Source of the DNA: Streptomyces sp. NBC_01485
GTDB taxonomy: Bacteria > Actinomycetota > Actinomycetes > Streptomycetales > Streptomycetaceae
NCBI RefSeq assembly: GCF_036227125.1
Contig: NZ_CP109435.1
Span: 5,642,001-5,706,000 of the forward strand
Length of the DNA stretch: 64,000 bases
Direction of reading: 5' to 3'
The notes beneath the pieces are model-generated. The model did no database searches. It saw nothing but the letters and a program-made list of their open reading frames with translations, and was not told the origin of the DNA. Shown here one piece after another: positions 1 through 9,036 of this stretch. Each line of letters opens with the position of its first letter. Position 1 is the first letter of the stretch. Both the position numbers and the translations under genes were made by a program.

Positions 1-396
1 GACAACCCCGACGCGAAGTGGGAGCAGATCCAGGCCCTGGCCAACTACAACTGCGCGCTGGCCTACTTCGAGGACCCGGTCATCGGCCCGGTGATCATCT
101 TCCCGAAGGGCTACGCGGGAGACATCAACGACCTCCAGACGCCGACCGACTGGACCGACCACGACGGTGTCGCCCCGACCACCTGGCCCACCGTCACCAC
201 GGCGAAGAGCCAGATGTTCACCGCAGCCCAGATCCAGGAGACCGTCGCGGCGGCCTACGCGAAGATCGACCCCGACCTCTTGGACACGTACCACGTGACG
301 GTCGGCTACGACGGGATGAGCGACCGGGTACTGGTGAGCACCGACGCCCCGTCCTCGGTCACGAATCCGTTGCTGAGCGAGTACCCCGCCAACTAG
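1..396 (+). CDS. C-terminal part of an unrecognised protein (5' end outside window)
   Basis: The reading frame is open from the first base and ends at TAG 394-396, giving the last 131 residues. I do not recognise the family. The sequence is hydrophilic, with tryptophans in the pattern DWTDHDG...TTWPTV, one Cys near the start and no membrane segment. It ends in a polar tail (LLSEYPAN). The even spread of charged and aromatic residues and third-position GC suggest a genuine globular, possibly secreted, enzyme or binding domain. A strong hairpin follows 58 bp downstream, which fits the end of a transcription unit. The reading frame is well supported; the function is unknown. Confidence 0.7.
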   Translation, partial: DNPDAKWEQIQALANYNCALAYFEDPVIGPVIIFPKGYAGDINDLQTPTDWTDHDGVAPTTWPTVTTAKSQMFTAAQIQETVAAAYAKIDPDLLDTYHVTVGYDGMSDRVLVSTDAPSSVTNPLLSEYPAN

Positions 397-453
397 ATCA
401 CCATCAAACAGCCCTGACCTGAGAGACGATCAGGACCGGCTGAGCTCAGATCA

Positions 454-488
454 GGGCGGGGCCCGGGTTACCTACCCGGGCCCCGCCC
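454..488. terminator. Bidirectional intrinsic terminator
   Basis: A perfect 15-bp GC-rich stem (454-468 with 474-488) closes a 5-nt loop, TACCT. It lies between the + strand gene ending at 396 and the - strand gene ending at 495. It has no T-tract, as is usual for streptomycete terminators, and its symmetry would serve both convergent genes. Confidence 0.85.
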
Positions 489-494
489 GCCGCT

Positions 495-1169
495 TTATGC
501 CCTCCGGGCGATCAGGAAGGCCTGCGGGGTGGACTCCCCCAAGTCGGTCTCCGCCTCGCGCACCGTGCGGGACCGTACGGTGAGGCCGGCCGACGTCAGC
601 AGCTCGGCCATCCGCTCGGGGCGGCGTCGTTCGAAGTCGAGGGTGACCGGGTGGCCCCAGGGGTGGTCGTGGGTTCGGGGCTCGTCGCCGACCTGGAAGG
701 CGAGGAGGAGGTGGCCGCCGGGGGTGAGGACGCGGTGGAACTCGGCGAAGAGGGCCGGAAGCTCGTCCACAGGGGTGTGGATGGAGGAGTAGAAGGAGAC
801 GACGCCGTCGAGGGAGCCGTCCGCGTGCCCGTCCAGCTTCAGCATCGACCCCTGCTCGAAGCGGATCCCCGGGTTCTCGCGCCGCGCGATCGCGAGCATC
901 GACTCCGAGAGGTCGAGTCCGGACACGTCGAGCCCGAGCGAGGCGAGGCGTCCCGTGGTCCGGCCGGGGCCGCACCCCAGGTCGGCCACCCGGCCACCGG
1001 CCCCGACGAACTCCGCGTACGCCGTGAGCACGGCCCGCTCCAACGGCCTGGCGGCGAGCTCGTCACGGAAGCGATCGGCGTAGTCCTCGGCGACGGCGTC
1101 GTAGAAGGTACGGGTGGCGGTGACGAAACCGGGAGTGGGGGCTGTGGTGGTGTCGGTGGTGTCGGTCAT
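495..1169 (-). CDS. Class I SAM-dependent methyltransferase
   Basis: This 224-residue protein has the Rossmann methyltransferase layout. Motif I is VADLGCGPGRTTGRL at about residues 54-68. An acidic residue at the end of strand 2 sits in VSGLDLSES, a motif II-like segment LDGVVSFYSSIHT follows, and the post-motif is LTPGGHLLLAF. The pattern matches the small Methyltransf_11/25 families acting on small molecules; the substrate cannot be read from the sequence. An upstream in-frame ATG (1265) would add 32 residues of non-conserved, intergenic-looking sequence, so I chose ATG 1169 (MTDTTDTTT). The gene is monocistronic and converges on the partial gene at 1-396 across a shared terminator. Confidence 0.85.
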   Translation of the reverse strand: MTDTTDTTTAPTPGFVTATRTFYDAVAEDYADRFRDELAARPLERAVLTAYAEFVGAGGRVADLGCGPGRTTGRLASLGLDVSGLDLSESMLAIARRENPGIRFEQGSMLKLDGHADGSLDGVVSFYSSIHTPVDELPALFAEFHRVLTPGGHLLLAFQVGDEPRTHDHPWGHPVTLDFERRRPERMAELLTSAGLTVRSRTVREAETDLGESTPQAFLIARRA

Positions 1170-1315
1170 GGGCGGGGACGCTAGCCGCCCCCACTGACAG
1201 CCGGGGCCGTTCCAAGCCACGACCGGCACGCCCGGCAAAGGCAGGAGCCCCGTGCCGTACGGCACAGGGCTCCTTGGGTACTGCTCTCAGACTTGCGATC
1301 CCACGGGTGTGAGGA

Positions 1316-1519
1316 TCAGACGGGGGTGACGTTCTCCGCCTGCGGACCCTTCGGGCCCTGCGTCACGTCGAAGGAGACCTGCTGGTTCTCCTCGAGTGAA
1401 CGGAAACCCTGCGCGTTGATCGCCGAGTAGTGGACGAAGACGTCGGGGCCGCCGCCTTCTTGGGCGATGAAGCCAAAGCCCTTTTCGGCGTTGAACCACT
1501 TCACGGTTCCGGTAGCCAT
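1316..1519 (-). CDS. Cold-shock domain protein (CspA family)
   Basis: This is a 67-residue single cold-shock domain, the usual family length. RNP1 is KGFGFI and RNP2 is DVFVHYSAI; the protein begins [14 protein letters not shown] and ends with the [11 protein letters not shown] segment typical of actinobacterial CspA/ScoF-type proteins. It should bind single-stranded RNA/DNA and act as an RNA chaperone in the cytoplasm. ATG 1519 is preceded by an excellent Shine-Dalgarno (AAGGAGG, 6-7 nt upstream). The gene diverges from mqnA, with a roughly 290-bp intergenic region that probably carries a structured 5' leader (see 1612-1642). Confidence 0.95.
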   Translation of the reverse strand: MATGTVKWFNAEKGFGFIAQEGGGPDVFVHYSAINAQGFRSLEENQQVSFDVTQGPKGPQAENVTPV

Positions 1520-1611
1520 AAGCCCTCCTTGGGCCCAAAGGGTTGCCCTGCTCCAGAACCCTGCAAGCGTGAAAGCAAGTGCCGCACAACTGCATACGTC
1601 TGAAAACGACG

Positions 1612-1642
1612 AGAGCCCGCGGTTACATGCTCCGCAGGCTCT
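1612..1642 (-). promoter_or_regulatory. Hairpin in the probable 5' leader of the cold-shock gene
   Basis: The arms 1612-1622 and 1632-1642 pair over 10 of 11 positions (one C/A mismatch) around a 9-nt loop. The hairpin lies about 95-125 nt upstream of the cold-shock start, in the 1520-1807 intergenic region. Long structured leaders are known to act as temperature-responsive elements in csp mRNAs of other bacteria. That this leader is transcribed, and does the same, is inference. The rest of the intergenic region holds the mqnA promoter but no other gene that I can see. Confidence 0.4.
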
Positions 1643-1798
1643 GTACTGCAAGGGAAACCAAACTGCAACTTGCGGCGAGCCTAGCATGCAGGCAGCCGGA
1701 AGCAATAGAGGTCAAGATCACGTCACCCGGATGTTTGAAGATCGCGAAAAGCGGTTGACTCGGGGGTCGGACTCCGCAGCGTACCGGAAGGGGTCTAG

Positions 1799-2671
<873 letters not shown>

Positions 2672-2740
2672 CCTGCTGGTGAGTCCTACGGAGGTCTTCA
2701 TCCGGGGGCCGGGGTCTTTACGGGGGAGGGGTGGACGTCC

Positions 2741-4495
2741 ATGCAGCCGCTCGGTGCCGACGAACCCACGAGCGTGGGTCCCTACCGGCTGCTCGGCCGG
2801 CTCGGGTCCGGCGGGATGGGCCGGGTCTACCTGGGCCGCAGCGCCGGCGGCCGCACGGTCGCCGTGAAGATCGTGCACCCGCACCTCGCCCTCGACGAGG
2901 AGTTCCGCGCCCGTTTCCGGCGCGAGGTCGAGGCCGCGCGGCGGGTCGGCGGGGCGTGGACCGCGCCGGTCCTGGACGCCGACCCGGAGGCGCCGGTCCC
3001 GTGGGTCGCCACCGGCTACGCGGCCGGCCCCTCGCTCGCCGCGGCGGTCACCTCCGGCGACGGACCGCTGCCCGAGACTTCCGTACGCGTCCTGGGCGCG
3101 GGCCTGGCGGAGGCGCTCACGACCGTGCACGAACTGGGTCTGGTGCACCGGGACGTCAAGCCGTCCAACGTCCTGCTGACCGTCGACGGCCCGCTGCTCA
3201 TCGACTTCGGCATCGCCCGCGCGATCGACGGCACGGCCTCGCTCACCTCGACCGGCGTCTCGGTCGGCTCGCCCGGCTACATGGCCCCCGAGCAGATCCT
3301 CGGCCAGGGCGCGTCCGGCGCGGCCGACGTCTTCTCCCTCGGCGCGGTGCTGGCGTTCGCGGCGACCGGGCAACCCCCGTTCCCCGGCGACTCCTCGGCC
3401 GCCCTCCTCTACAAGGTCGTCCACGAGGAGCCGCGACTGGGCGAGCCGGACGGCGAACTGCGCGGCGAACTCCGGTCGGTGGTCGAGTCCTGCCTGTCCA
3501 AGGACCCGGCGGTACGGCCGTCCCCCGCCGAGGTGGCCCGCCGGCTCGCTCCCGAGGGCGCGGCCCGACTGGTGGCGGGCGGGTGGCTGCCGGGGGCGCT
3601 GGTGGAACAGATGGGCCGCAGCGCCGTACAACTGCTGAACCTGGAGGGGGCGGGGGCCGCAGCGGGGGCTGTCCTGTCCGGGCCGGTGGGCTTCAGCAGC
3701 CCGGCGCTGACGGCGGGGGAACCCGCGCTGACGGTGGGGGAGTTCGGGCCGCCGCCGGTGATGGACGCACCCGTGCCCGTCCCCGCGGCGCGGGACGCCG
3801 AACCGGCCGCCGCCGGGGCCGGACGTCCCGGCAAGGTCTCCGTCTCCGTGGCGGCCACCGCGGCGCCCGGTGAGGGCGGGCGCGGGCGGCGGCTGAGCTG
3901 CACCGTCGCGCTGGCGGTCGCGGGGGCGATGGCGGCGGTGACGGTCGGCTCGGTGTTCCTGTTCCGCCTGCTGCCGAACGGCGACGGCGACGGCGACAGT
4001 GACGCCGGCTCCGACGCCGGCAGCGGCGCTTACTCGTCGGCGCCGACGCCCGGTTCGAGTTCCGGTTCGAGTTCCGGTTCGAGTTCCGGTTCGAGCTCCG
4101 GTCCCGCCGCCGGCGAGACCCCCACAGCGCCCACCGCCCTCCCCGCCCGCTACGTCGGCACCTGGGAAGGCCAGGGCACCGGCCTCGACGGCGCTCTCCC
4201 GATGGGCACGTTCCGGGTGACGGTCCAACAGGCGGACCTGGGCGAGAAGTTGGGGGAGCTGCGGCAGACGGATGTGCTCGGCGGCGTCTGCGTCGACGTC
4301 CTGACACTGAAGCAGGTGACGGCGAAGGCGGTCGTGGCCACCTCCGCGGGCGCGAAGACCAACCACTCGGGCTGCAACCCCAAGCCCCACACGATCCGCC
4401 TCACCCCGACCGGCGACGACCTGACGTACGCCTCGGACAGCGCGGCGGAGGGCAACCCGGTGGCGCGGATGTCGAAGGTCGGGCAGTCGAGTTGA
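2741..4495 (+). CDS. Membrane-anchored Hanks-type Ser/Thr protein kinase
   Basis: The 584-residue protein has a cytoplasmic N-terminal kinase domain (residues about 14-270): glycine loop GSGGMG (22-27), Lys43, catalytic HRDVKPSN with Asp138, DFG at 155-157 and APE at 182-184. All catalytic residues are present. A linker rich in Ala, Gly and Pro leads to a single membrane segment (about 386-411). This is followed by an acidic stretch, a (SSGS)n spacer encoded by a 12-bp DNA repeat, and an extracellular domain of about 120 residues beginning near ARYVGTWEGQG. The outer domain has no PASTA repeats; it looks like a small beta-rich sensor or ligand-binding domain with two Cys. The target and signal are unknown. 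ATG 2741 follows a GGGAGGGG ribosome site. Confidence 0.92.
   Translation: MQPLGADEPTSVGPYRLLGRLGSGGMGRVYLGRSAGGRTVAVKIVHPHLALDEEFRARFRREVEAARRVGGAWTAPVLDADPEAPVPWVATGYAAGPSLAAAVTSGDGPLPETSVRVLGAGLAEALTTVHELGLVHRDVKPSNVLLTVDGPLLIDFGIARAIDGTASLTSTGVSVGSPGYMAPEQILGQGASGAADVFSLGAVLAFAATGQPPFPGDSSAALLYKVVHEEPRLGEPDGELRGELRSVVESCLSKDPAVRPSPAEVARRLAPEGAARLVAGGWLPGALVEQMGRSAVQLLNLEGAGAAAGAVLSGPVGFSSPALTAGEPALTVGEFGPPPVMDAPVPVPAARDAEPAAAGAGRPGKVSVSVAATAAPGEGGRGRRLSCTVALAVAGAMAAVTVGSVFLFRLLPNGDGDGDSDAGSDAGSGAYSSAPTPGSSSGSSSGSSSGSSSGPAAGETPTAPTALPARYVGTWEGQGTGLDGALPMGTFRVTVQQADLGEKLGELRQTDVLGGVCVDVLTLKQVTAKAVVATSAGAKTNHSGCNPKPHTIRLTPTGDDLTYASDSAAEGNPVARMSKVGQSS
4051..4098 (+). repeat. 12-bp tandem repeat, four copies, coding for (SSGS)n
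   Basis: Four adjacent 12-bp units of CGGTTCGAGTTC, the last with one change, lie inside the kinase gene and encode the serine/glycine spacer just outside the membrane. The unit is a multiple of three, so copy-number slippage would change spacer length without breaking the frame. Confidence 0.9.
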
Positions 4496-4514
4496 GCAGG
4501 GGTGACGGACGGGG

Positions 4515-5297
4515 ATGAACATGCCGCCCGGTGACGACTTGACGCTGATCGCCGTGGCCGCGCTGTGGGGCGCGGTGACGGGAACGCTCCTCCCGCGCGC
4601 CGCCTACCGCTTCTCCGTGCCGTGGGAGGAGGCGGAGGACGGATCGGCGGAGGACCCCGGCTGGCGGACGACCTGCCCGGACGGCCACCCGATCCGGGGC
4701 TGGCTCGGCCGGGCGAGGTGCGGGAGCTGCGCCGACACCGGTACCCCCTGCCCCTACGCCCCCGGCGCTCTCCTCCTCCCCACCCTCACCGTGCTGCTCT
4801 GCGCCGCGCTCGCCGTCGCCACCGGCACCCGCCCCGAACTGCTCGTGTGGCTGCTGCTGGCACCGGTCGGGGTGCTGCTGGCCGTCGTCGACCTGCGGGT
4901 GCGCCGGCTGCCCGATCCGCTCACCCTTCCGCTCGCCGTCGCCGCCCTCGCCCTGCTGGCCCCGGCCGCGCTGCTGCCCGAGCACGCCGGCCACTGGACC
5001 ACCGCCCTGCTGGGCGCCCTCGCCCTCGGCGCCGGCTATCTGGTGCTGCACCTCGTCAACCCCGGCGGCATGGCGTTCGGCGACGTGAAACTGGCGCTCG
5101 GGACGGGCGCCGTCCTCGGCTGGTACGGCTGGGCGACGGTCATGCTGGGCACCTTCGCCGCCTTCCTGTTCGGCGCGCTGTACGGCGGGGCCCTGGTCGT
5201 CGTGGGGCGTGCGGGACGCAAGACGGCGATCGCCTTCGGCCCGTTCATGCTGGCGGGGACGTTCACCGGGCTGCTGATCGGCGCGTACGCGGCCTGA
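4515..5297 (+). CDS. Type IV prepilin peptidase-like protease (A24 family)
   Basis: The 260-residue polytopic membrane protein has the A24 signature: a first catalytic Asp at about 126 in AVVDLRVRRLPD and the GxGD-like motif AFGDVKLALG with Asp190. The N-terminal cytoplasmic loop has four Cys (54, 69, 72, 79, including CGSC), resembling the zinc-binding loop of PilD-type enzymes that also N-methylate pilins. About seven hydrophobic segments are visible. It would cleave the leader of type IV pilin or Tad-like prepilins at the membrane. No pilin or secretion ATPase gene lies in this window, so its substrates are elsewhere. The gene starts 20 bp after the kinase; ATG 4515 has a weak ribosome site and ATG 4521 is an alternative. 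Confidence 0.9.
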   Translation: MNMPPGDDLTLIAVAALWGAVTGTLLPRAAYRFSVPWEEAEDGSAEDPGWRTTCPDGHPIRGWLGRARCGSCADTGTPCPYAPGALLLPTLTVLLCAALAVATGTRPELLVWLLLAPVGVLLAVVDLRVRRLPDPLTLPLAVAALALLAPAALLPEHAGHWTTALLGALALGAGYLVLHLVNPGGMAFGDVKLALGTGAVLGWYGWATVMLGTFAAFLFGALYGGALVVVGRAGRKTAIAFGPFMLAGTFTGLLIGAYAA

Positions 5298-5369
5298 GGT
5301 CCGGGTGCCGGAGGGGCTGGCGTAGGCTGGCTCGGTCTGTCCACAACCCTTGACGAAAGGGACGCTCCG

Positions 5370-6569
5370 GTGCCCGAGAAGGCCGACCTCCAGTCCGTGC
5401 TCGACCGTGCCGCGGACGGCGGGCGGATCACCCCGGAAGAGGCCCTCGCCCTCTACCGCGACGCCCCGCTGCACGCGCTCGGCGCCGCCGCCGACGCCGT
5501 ACGCCGCCGTATGTACGCGGGAACCGAGCACATCGCGACGTACATCATCGAGCGGAACATCAACTACACGAACGTGTGCGTCACGGCGTGCAAGTTCTGC
5601 GCCTTCTACGCGGCTCCGAAGGACACGGCCAAGGGCTGGACCCGCGACCTGGACGACATCCTGCGCCGCTGCGCCGAGACCGTCGAACTCGGCGGCACGC
5701 AGATCATGTTCCAGGGCGGGCACCACCCGGACTTCGGCGTCGAGTACTACGAGAAGCACTTCGCCGCGATCAAGGCCGCCTACCCGCAGCTGGTCATCCA
5801 CTCCCTCGGCGCGTCCGAGGTCGAGCACATGGCCCGGATCTCCAAGGTGAGCGTCGAGGAGGCCATCACGCGGATCCACGCGGCCGGCCTCGACTCCTTC
5901 GCGGGCGCGGGCGCCGAACTGCTCCCCGCCCGGCCCCGCAAGGCCATCGCGCCGCTCAAGGAGTCCGGCGAACGCTGGCTGGAGATCATGGAGGCCGCGC
6001 ACGGGCTGGGCGTCGAGTCGACGTCGACCATGCTGATGGGCACCGGCGAGACCAACGCCGAGCGCATCGAGCACCTGCGGATGATCCGTGACGTACAGGA
6101 CCGGACGGGCGGCTTCCGCGCCTTCATCCCGTACACCTACCAGCCCGAGAACAACCACCTGAAGGGCCGCACGCACGCGACGCTCTTCGAGTACCTGCGG
6201 ATGATCGCCATCGCCCGCCTGTTCATGGACAACGTCCGGCACATCCAGGGCTCTTGGCTGACGACCGGCAAGGAGGTCGGCCAACTCTCCCTGCACTACG
6301 GCGCGGACGACCTCGGCTCGATCATGCTGGAGGAGAACGTCGTCTCCTCGGCTGGCGCCAAGCACCGCTCCAACCGCCTCGAGATCATCGACCTGATCCG
6401 CAAGGCGGACCGCGTCCCGGCCCAGCGCGCGACGACGTACGGGCACCTTGTCGTGCACGACGACCCGGCGAACGACCCCGTCGACGAGCGGGTCATGTCC
6501 CACATCTCGTCCACCGCGATCGAGGGCGGCACGGCCCACCCCGAGTTGAAGCTCCTCGCTTCCAACTAG
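5370..6569 (+). CDS. mqnC: Cyclic dehypoxanthine futalosine synthase (radical SAM)
   Basis: MqnC cyclises dehypoxanthine futalosine by radical SAM chemistry, building the second ring of the naphthoquinone. The 399-residue length fits the family. The cluster-binding motif C70-x3-C74-x2-C77 sits in NVCVTACKFCAFY. It is followed by the TIM-barrel pattern ELGGTQIMFQGGHHPDFG and, later, STSTMLMGTGET and FIPYTYQPENNHL. The start is GTG 5370, with GAAAGGG about 8 nt upstream. A TAGGCT hexamer at 5323-5328 is a plausible -10. The next gene starts 7 bp downstream, so both are probably cotranscribed. Confidence 0.96.
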   Translation: MPEKADLQSVLDRAADGGRITPEEALALYRDAPLHALGAAADAVRRRMYAGTEHIATYIIERNINYTNVCVTACKFCAFYAAPKDTAKGWTRDLDDILRRCAETVELGGTQIMFQGGHHPDFGVEYYEKHFAAIKAAYPQLVIHSLGASEVEHMARISKVSVEEAITRIHAAGLDSFAGAGAELLPARPRKAIAPLKESGERWLEIMEAAHGLGVESTSTMLMGTGETNAERIEHLRMIRDVQDRTGGFRAFIPYTYQPENNHLKGRTHATLFEYLRMIAIARLFMDNVRHIQGSWLTTGKEVGQLSLHYGADDLGSIMLEENVVSSAGAKHRSNRLEIIDLIRKADRVPAQRATTYGHLVVHDDPANDPVDERVMSHISSTAIEGGTAHPELKLLASN

Positions 6570-6576
6570 CCTTCCT

Positions 6577-7200
6577 ATGCTGACGATTCACGCCGACTCC
6601 AAGGGCCGGGCGCTCGCCGTCGAGGGCGCCCGGATCGCCGAGGCCGGCCCGCTGGAGGGGCTCGTCGCCGCTTTTCCGCGGGCCCGGGTGCGCCAGTGGC
6701 CCGGCATTCTCACGCCCGGTCTCGTCAACCCGCACGGCACGGAGCTGCTGGAGCAGGCGTACCACCCGGACCCGCGCGAGGCCGACGAACTCGGCACCGA
6801 GCCCCTGACCGGCGCCGCGCTCGCGGCACTGGCCATGGCGCAGCCCCTGGACGACGCCCGCTGGGGCGCGAGCGCCCGGCGCGGGGTGCAGCGCATGCTG
6901 GCCCACGGCACGGTCGCGGCGGCCTGCGAGGCCGGCGAACTCCGCAGCCGCACGGTGCGGGACGCCGTACGCCGCTCCGGCCTGACGATCGTGAGCCGGC
7001 TCGGACACCCCGGCGGGGCGCCCTCGCTCGACCCGTACGCCGCCGGGTTGCCGGTGGAGTTCGCGCCCCCACGGGAGCGCCACTCCGCCGCCCGGTTCGC
7101 CGTGTTCGACGTACGGGACGAGGCCGAGCTCGCGGAGCGCGGCGCGGGCACGTGCGTGGCCACGGTGATCGAGGGCCGCCTCCTCTACCGACGCCGGTAG
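6577..7200 (+). CDS. Degenerate amidohydrolase (imidazolonepropionase-like) protein next to mqnC
   Basis: The 207-residue protein resembles the beta-sandwich and first strand of the amidohydrolase superfamily: VEGARIAEAGPLEGL followed by GILTPGLVNPHGTELLEQ. Catalytic members have a metal-binding HxH where this protein reads NPHG. Later metal ligands (His, His, Asp) are not evident, and the protein is about half the family's normal length. It ends with VIEGRLLYRRR, similar to the closing strand of the sandwich. It follows mqnC by 7 bp and is probably cotranscribed, which suggests a menaquinone-related role, perhaps binding rather than catalysis. Function is inferred only from context. Confidence 0.75.
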   Translation: MLTIHADSKGRALAVEGARIAEAGPLEGLVAAFPRARVRQWPGILTPGLVNPHGTELLEQAYHPDPREADELGTEPLTGAALAALAMAQPLDDARWGASARRGVQRMLAHGTVAAACEAGELRSRTVRDAVRRSGLTIVSRLGHPGGAPSLDPYAAGLPVEFAPPRERHSAARFAVFDVRDEAELAERGAGTCVATVIEGRLLYRRR

Positions 7201-7235
7201 GGCAACCCCTCAGGGGCGCGACAGCCCCCCGCGCG

Positions 7236-8294
7236 CTACTCCGAAAACGCTTGCGCAAACGCCCCCGAACTCTGCTCGACCCCACTGCAATTGGTCAGAG
7301 CGTCATTCTTTGCCGCGTCCGCGTCCGAACACTGCTGGTCCCGGAACGTCGACCACATGGAAACCCAGGAAATACCCTTCCGCACGGCGAACGCCCGCAC
7401 TTCCGCCGCGTCCGCCAGCGTGAACGTCTCGTTGGCGACGTCGTTCGTACCGATCATCGACGTGAGCGCCATCCCCCTCCACGCGACGGAGTCGTCCGTC
7501 CCGAACACCTTCTTCAACTGCGCCTGCGCGGCCGTCGCCGAGGTGATCGCGTACCCGCCCATGTCGCCGGCGTACGACTCGCCGTAGTTCATCGTCATGA
7601 GGTTGACGGTCGCGACCTGGACGTCGTACTTGTTCGCGGACGCCAGCAGCGCCAGGCCGTCGGCGTCCAGCCCGGTCGGCATCACCGGGAGAGTGAAGGA
7701 AACCTCCAGGTCAGGGCGTTCCTTCTGGAGTGCCGCGATCGCCTGGGAGCGCAGGGCGACCGAGTCGGAGTCGGTGAGTTCGTCGCCCTCGATGTCGAAG
7801 TCGGCCTGCGTGGAGCCGGCCGCGTCGAGCGCGTCGCCGTACGCCTCGGCGAGTTCCGACGCGCTGTCGCAGGTGGCCGCCAGCTCCTTGCCGGAGGCCC
7901 CGCCGAAGGAGACGCGCACCGTGGCGCCCGACTCCGTCAGCGCCGAGACGCGGGACTTCACCGCCGAGTCGCCGATGGCGTTCGTACCGTTCCACTTCGG
8001 CGTACAGCTACTGCCGCCGGCGATGACGAACGCCAGGTTGTACGTCGTCGGCGAGCCGGCAGCGTCGTTGTCGGAGGCCTCCGCCGCGCTCACGTAGGGC
8101 GCGTAGGAGGTGCCGGTACTTGATGATGTGGCGCTCGGTGACGCCGATGACGTCGATGACGGTGAGGGACTGCCGGCCTGTCCGGTGGCCCTGGGCGCCG
8201 CGTCCGACGTGCTGTCGGAACCGGCGGAGCATCCCGCCACGGCCAGGGCGAACAGGCAGGTGACCCCGGCCGTCGGCATCAGGAAACTCCTCAT
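7236..8294 (-). CDS. GH18 chitinase-like lipoprotein
   Basis: The 352-residue protein begins with a lipoprotein signal (MRSFLMPTAGVTCLFALAVAGC, lipid Cys22), then a Ser/Thr-rich linker (about 25-70) and a GH18 barrel. The catalytic DxDxE motif is visible as ADFDIEG near residue 165. Upstream is VRVSFGGASG, the SxGG strand, and downstream VNLMTMNYG, the usual substrate-binding Met-x-Tyr strand. It should hydrolyse chitin or related GlcNAc polymers at the cell surface. ATG 8294 is preferred over an upstream ATG because it places the signal peptide at the N-terminus. I found no palindromic DasR-like operator upstream. It diverges from a GlcNAc-polymer-synthase-like operon, which makes a role in remodelling that polymer attractive but unproven. 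Confidence 0.88.
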   Translation of the reverse strand: MRSFLMPTAGVTCLFALAVAGCSAGSDSTSDAAPRATGQAGSPSPSSTSSASPSATSSSTGTSYAPYVSAAEASDNDAAGSPTTYNLAFVIAGGSSCTPKWNGTNAIGDSAVKSRVSALTESGATVRVSFGGASGKELAATCDSASELAEAYGDALDAAGSTQADFDIEGDELTDSDSVALRSQAIAALQKERPDLEVSFTLPVMPTGLDADGLALLASANKYDVQVATVNLMTMNYGESYAGDMGGYAITSATAAQAQLKKVFGTDDSVAWRGMALTSMIGTNDVANETFTLADAAEVRAFAVRKGISWVSMWSTFRDQQCSDADAAKNDALTNCSGVEQSSGAFAQAFSE

Positions 8295-8600
8295 TGCGTA
8301 TGCACCCGCTCTCGTGATTTCTGTCTCAGAAGGGAAACAAGGGGCGTTCCCGAATTGGAAATGTCTCACATGTGGGCGGATCGCGCGGGAACAGTGGACA
8401 CACAGTCAGTTCATGGAAGTAAGCGCGCAAAGGTGATGACCACCCGCCCAAAAGGGATAATCAACCCTCCCATGGCGGCATGAGGTCGCGCAGGAGTTTC
8501 ATCGATCTCTCAGGGAACGGACAGGTTCACGCGTTTCTCATGGGCCTCTCACATGCGGCTCAGAGTTCACGCCACATAAAGGCTCTCTAATATCCGGGGA
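8295..8600. promoter_or_regulatory. Divergent promoter region, chitinase and MatB-like operon
   Basis: This 306-bp region holds no gene. On the + strand, TTCACG at 8566-8571 and TAATAT at 8588-8593 are spaced by 16 bp. They would start transcription within 1-2 bases of ATG 8601, giving a leaderless or nearly leaderless message. A second GTTCACG lies at about 8525. The motif TCTCA recurs near 8510, 8536 and 8547. No classical chitinase operator was found. Confidence 0.5.
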
Positions 8601-9017
8601 ATGCAATCCGAGCCCGCCATCGAAAGCCGTGCCGCCGTTCGCGGCAGCCGTCGCGGCCGCAAACGTGACGACGCCTCCGCAGAGGGGCCCGTGTTCGTTG
8701 ACAACTCCGGACGCAGGTCGAAACTGCTGCGCCGGATCGGCATCCTCCTGGGAGCCGGCTGCGTCGTGTACGCCGTCGTCCTCGGCGCCGCCTTCATGGG
8801 CTGGGGGACGTCCCTGACACCGTCCTCGCTGCTGCCGTTCGGCGGCGGAGGGCCGCGCGGCGGCCAGAACTCCGGCCCCGGCGGCGGCGATGCCCAGCCG
8901 CAGGGCGGCATCGGCACCCCGCCGTCGAGGCCCACCGGCACCCCGCCCACGGGCGTCGCCACGGGCGAGCCGCCCAGCTCCGCCCCGACCGCGACCGCGT
9001 CCGCGGCCGCCAACTGA
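8601..9017 (+). CDS. Small single-pass membrane protein, first gene of MatB-like operon
   Basis: This is a 138-residue protein with a basic cytoplasmic N-terminus (residues 1-45, RGSRRGRKRDD), one membrane segment (about 46-68, IGILLGAGCVVYAVVLGAAF) and a low-complexity extracellular tail rich in Gly, Pro, Thr and Ala. It has no recognised domain. It sits 19 bp ahead of the deacetylase/glycosyltransferase fusion and is probably an accessory subunit of that glycan machine, or a small wall-spanning protein. ATG 8601 has GGGGA immediately before it, too close for a normal ribosome site. With the -10 at 8588, this suggests leaderless translation. Confidence 0.75.
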   Translation: MQSEPAIESRAAVRGSRRGRKRDDASAEGPVFVDNSGRRSKLLRRIGILLGAGCVVYAVVLGAAFMGWGTSLTPSSLLPFGGGGPRGGQNSGPGGGDAQPQGGIGTPPSRPTGTPPTGVATGEPPSSAPTATASAAAN

Positions 9018-9036
9018 CCGGAGCGCAGCCACTCCC

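Noticed and set aside
6577-7200. A functional aminofutalosine deaminase beside mqnC
   Set aside because: The amidohydrolase metal ligands are absent and the protein is too short for a complete barrel, so catalysis is unlikely.
8295-8600. A DasR or chitinase direct-repeat operator
   Set aside because: No ACTGGTCTAGACCAGT-like palindrome or pair of 12-bp direct repeats is present; only short TCTCA and GTTCACG repeats.
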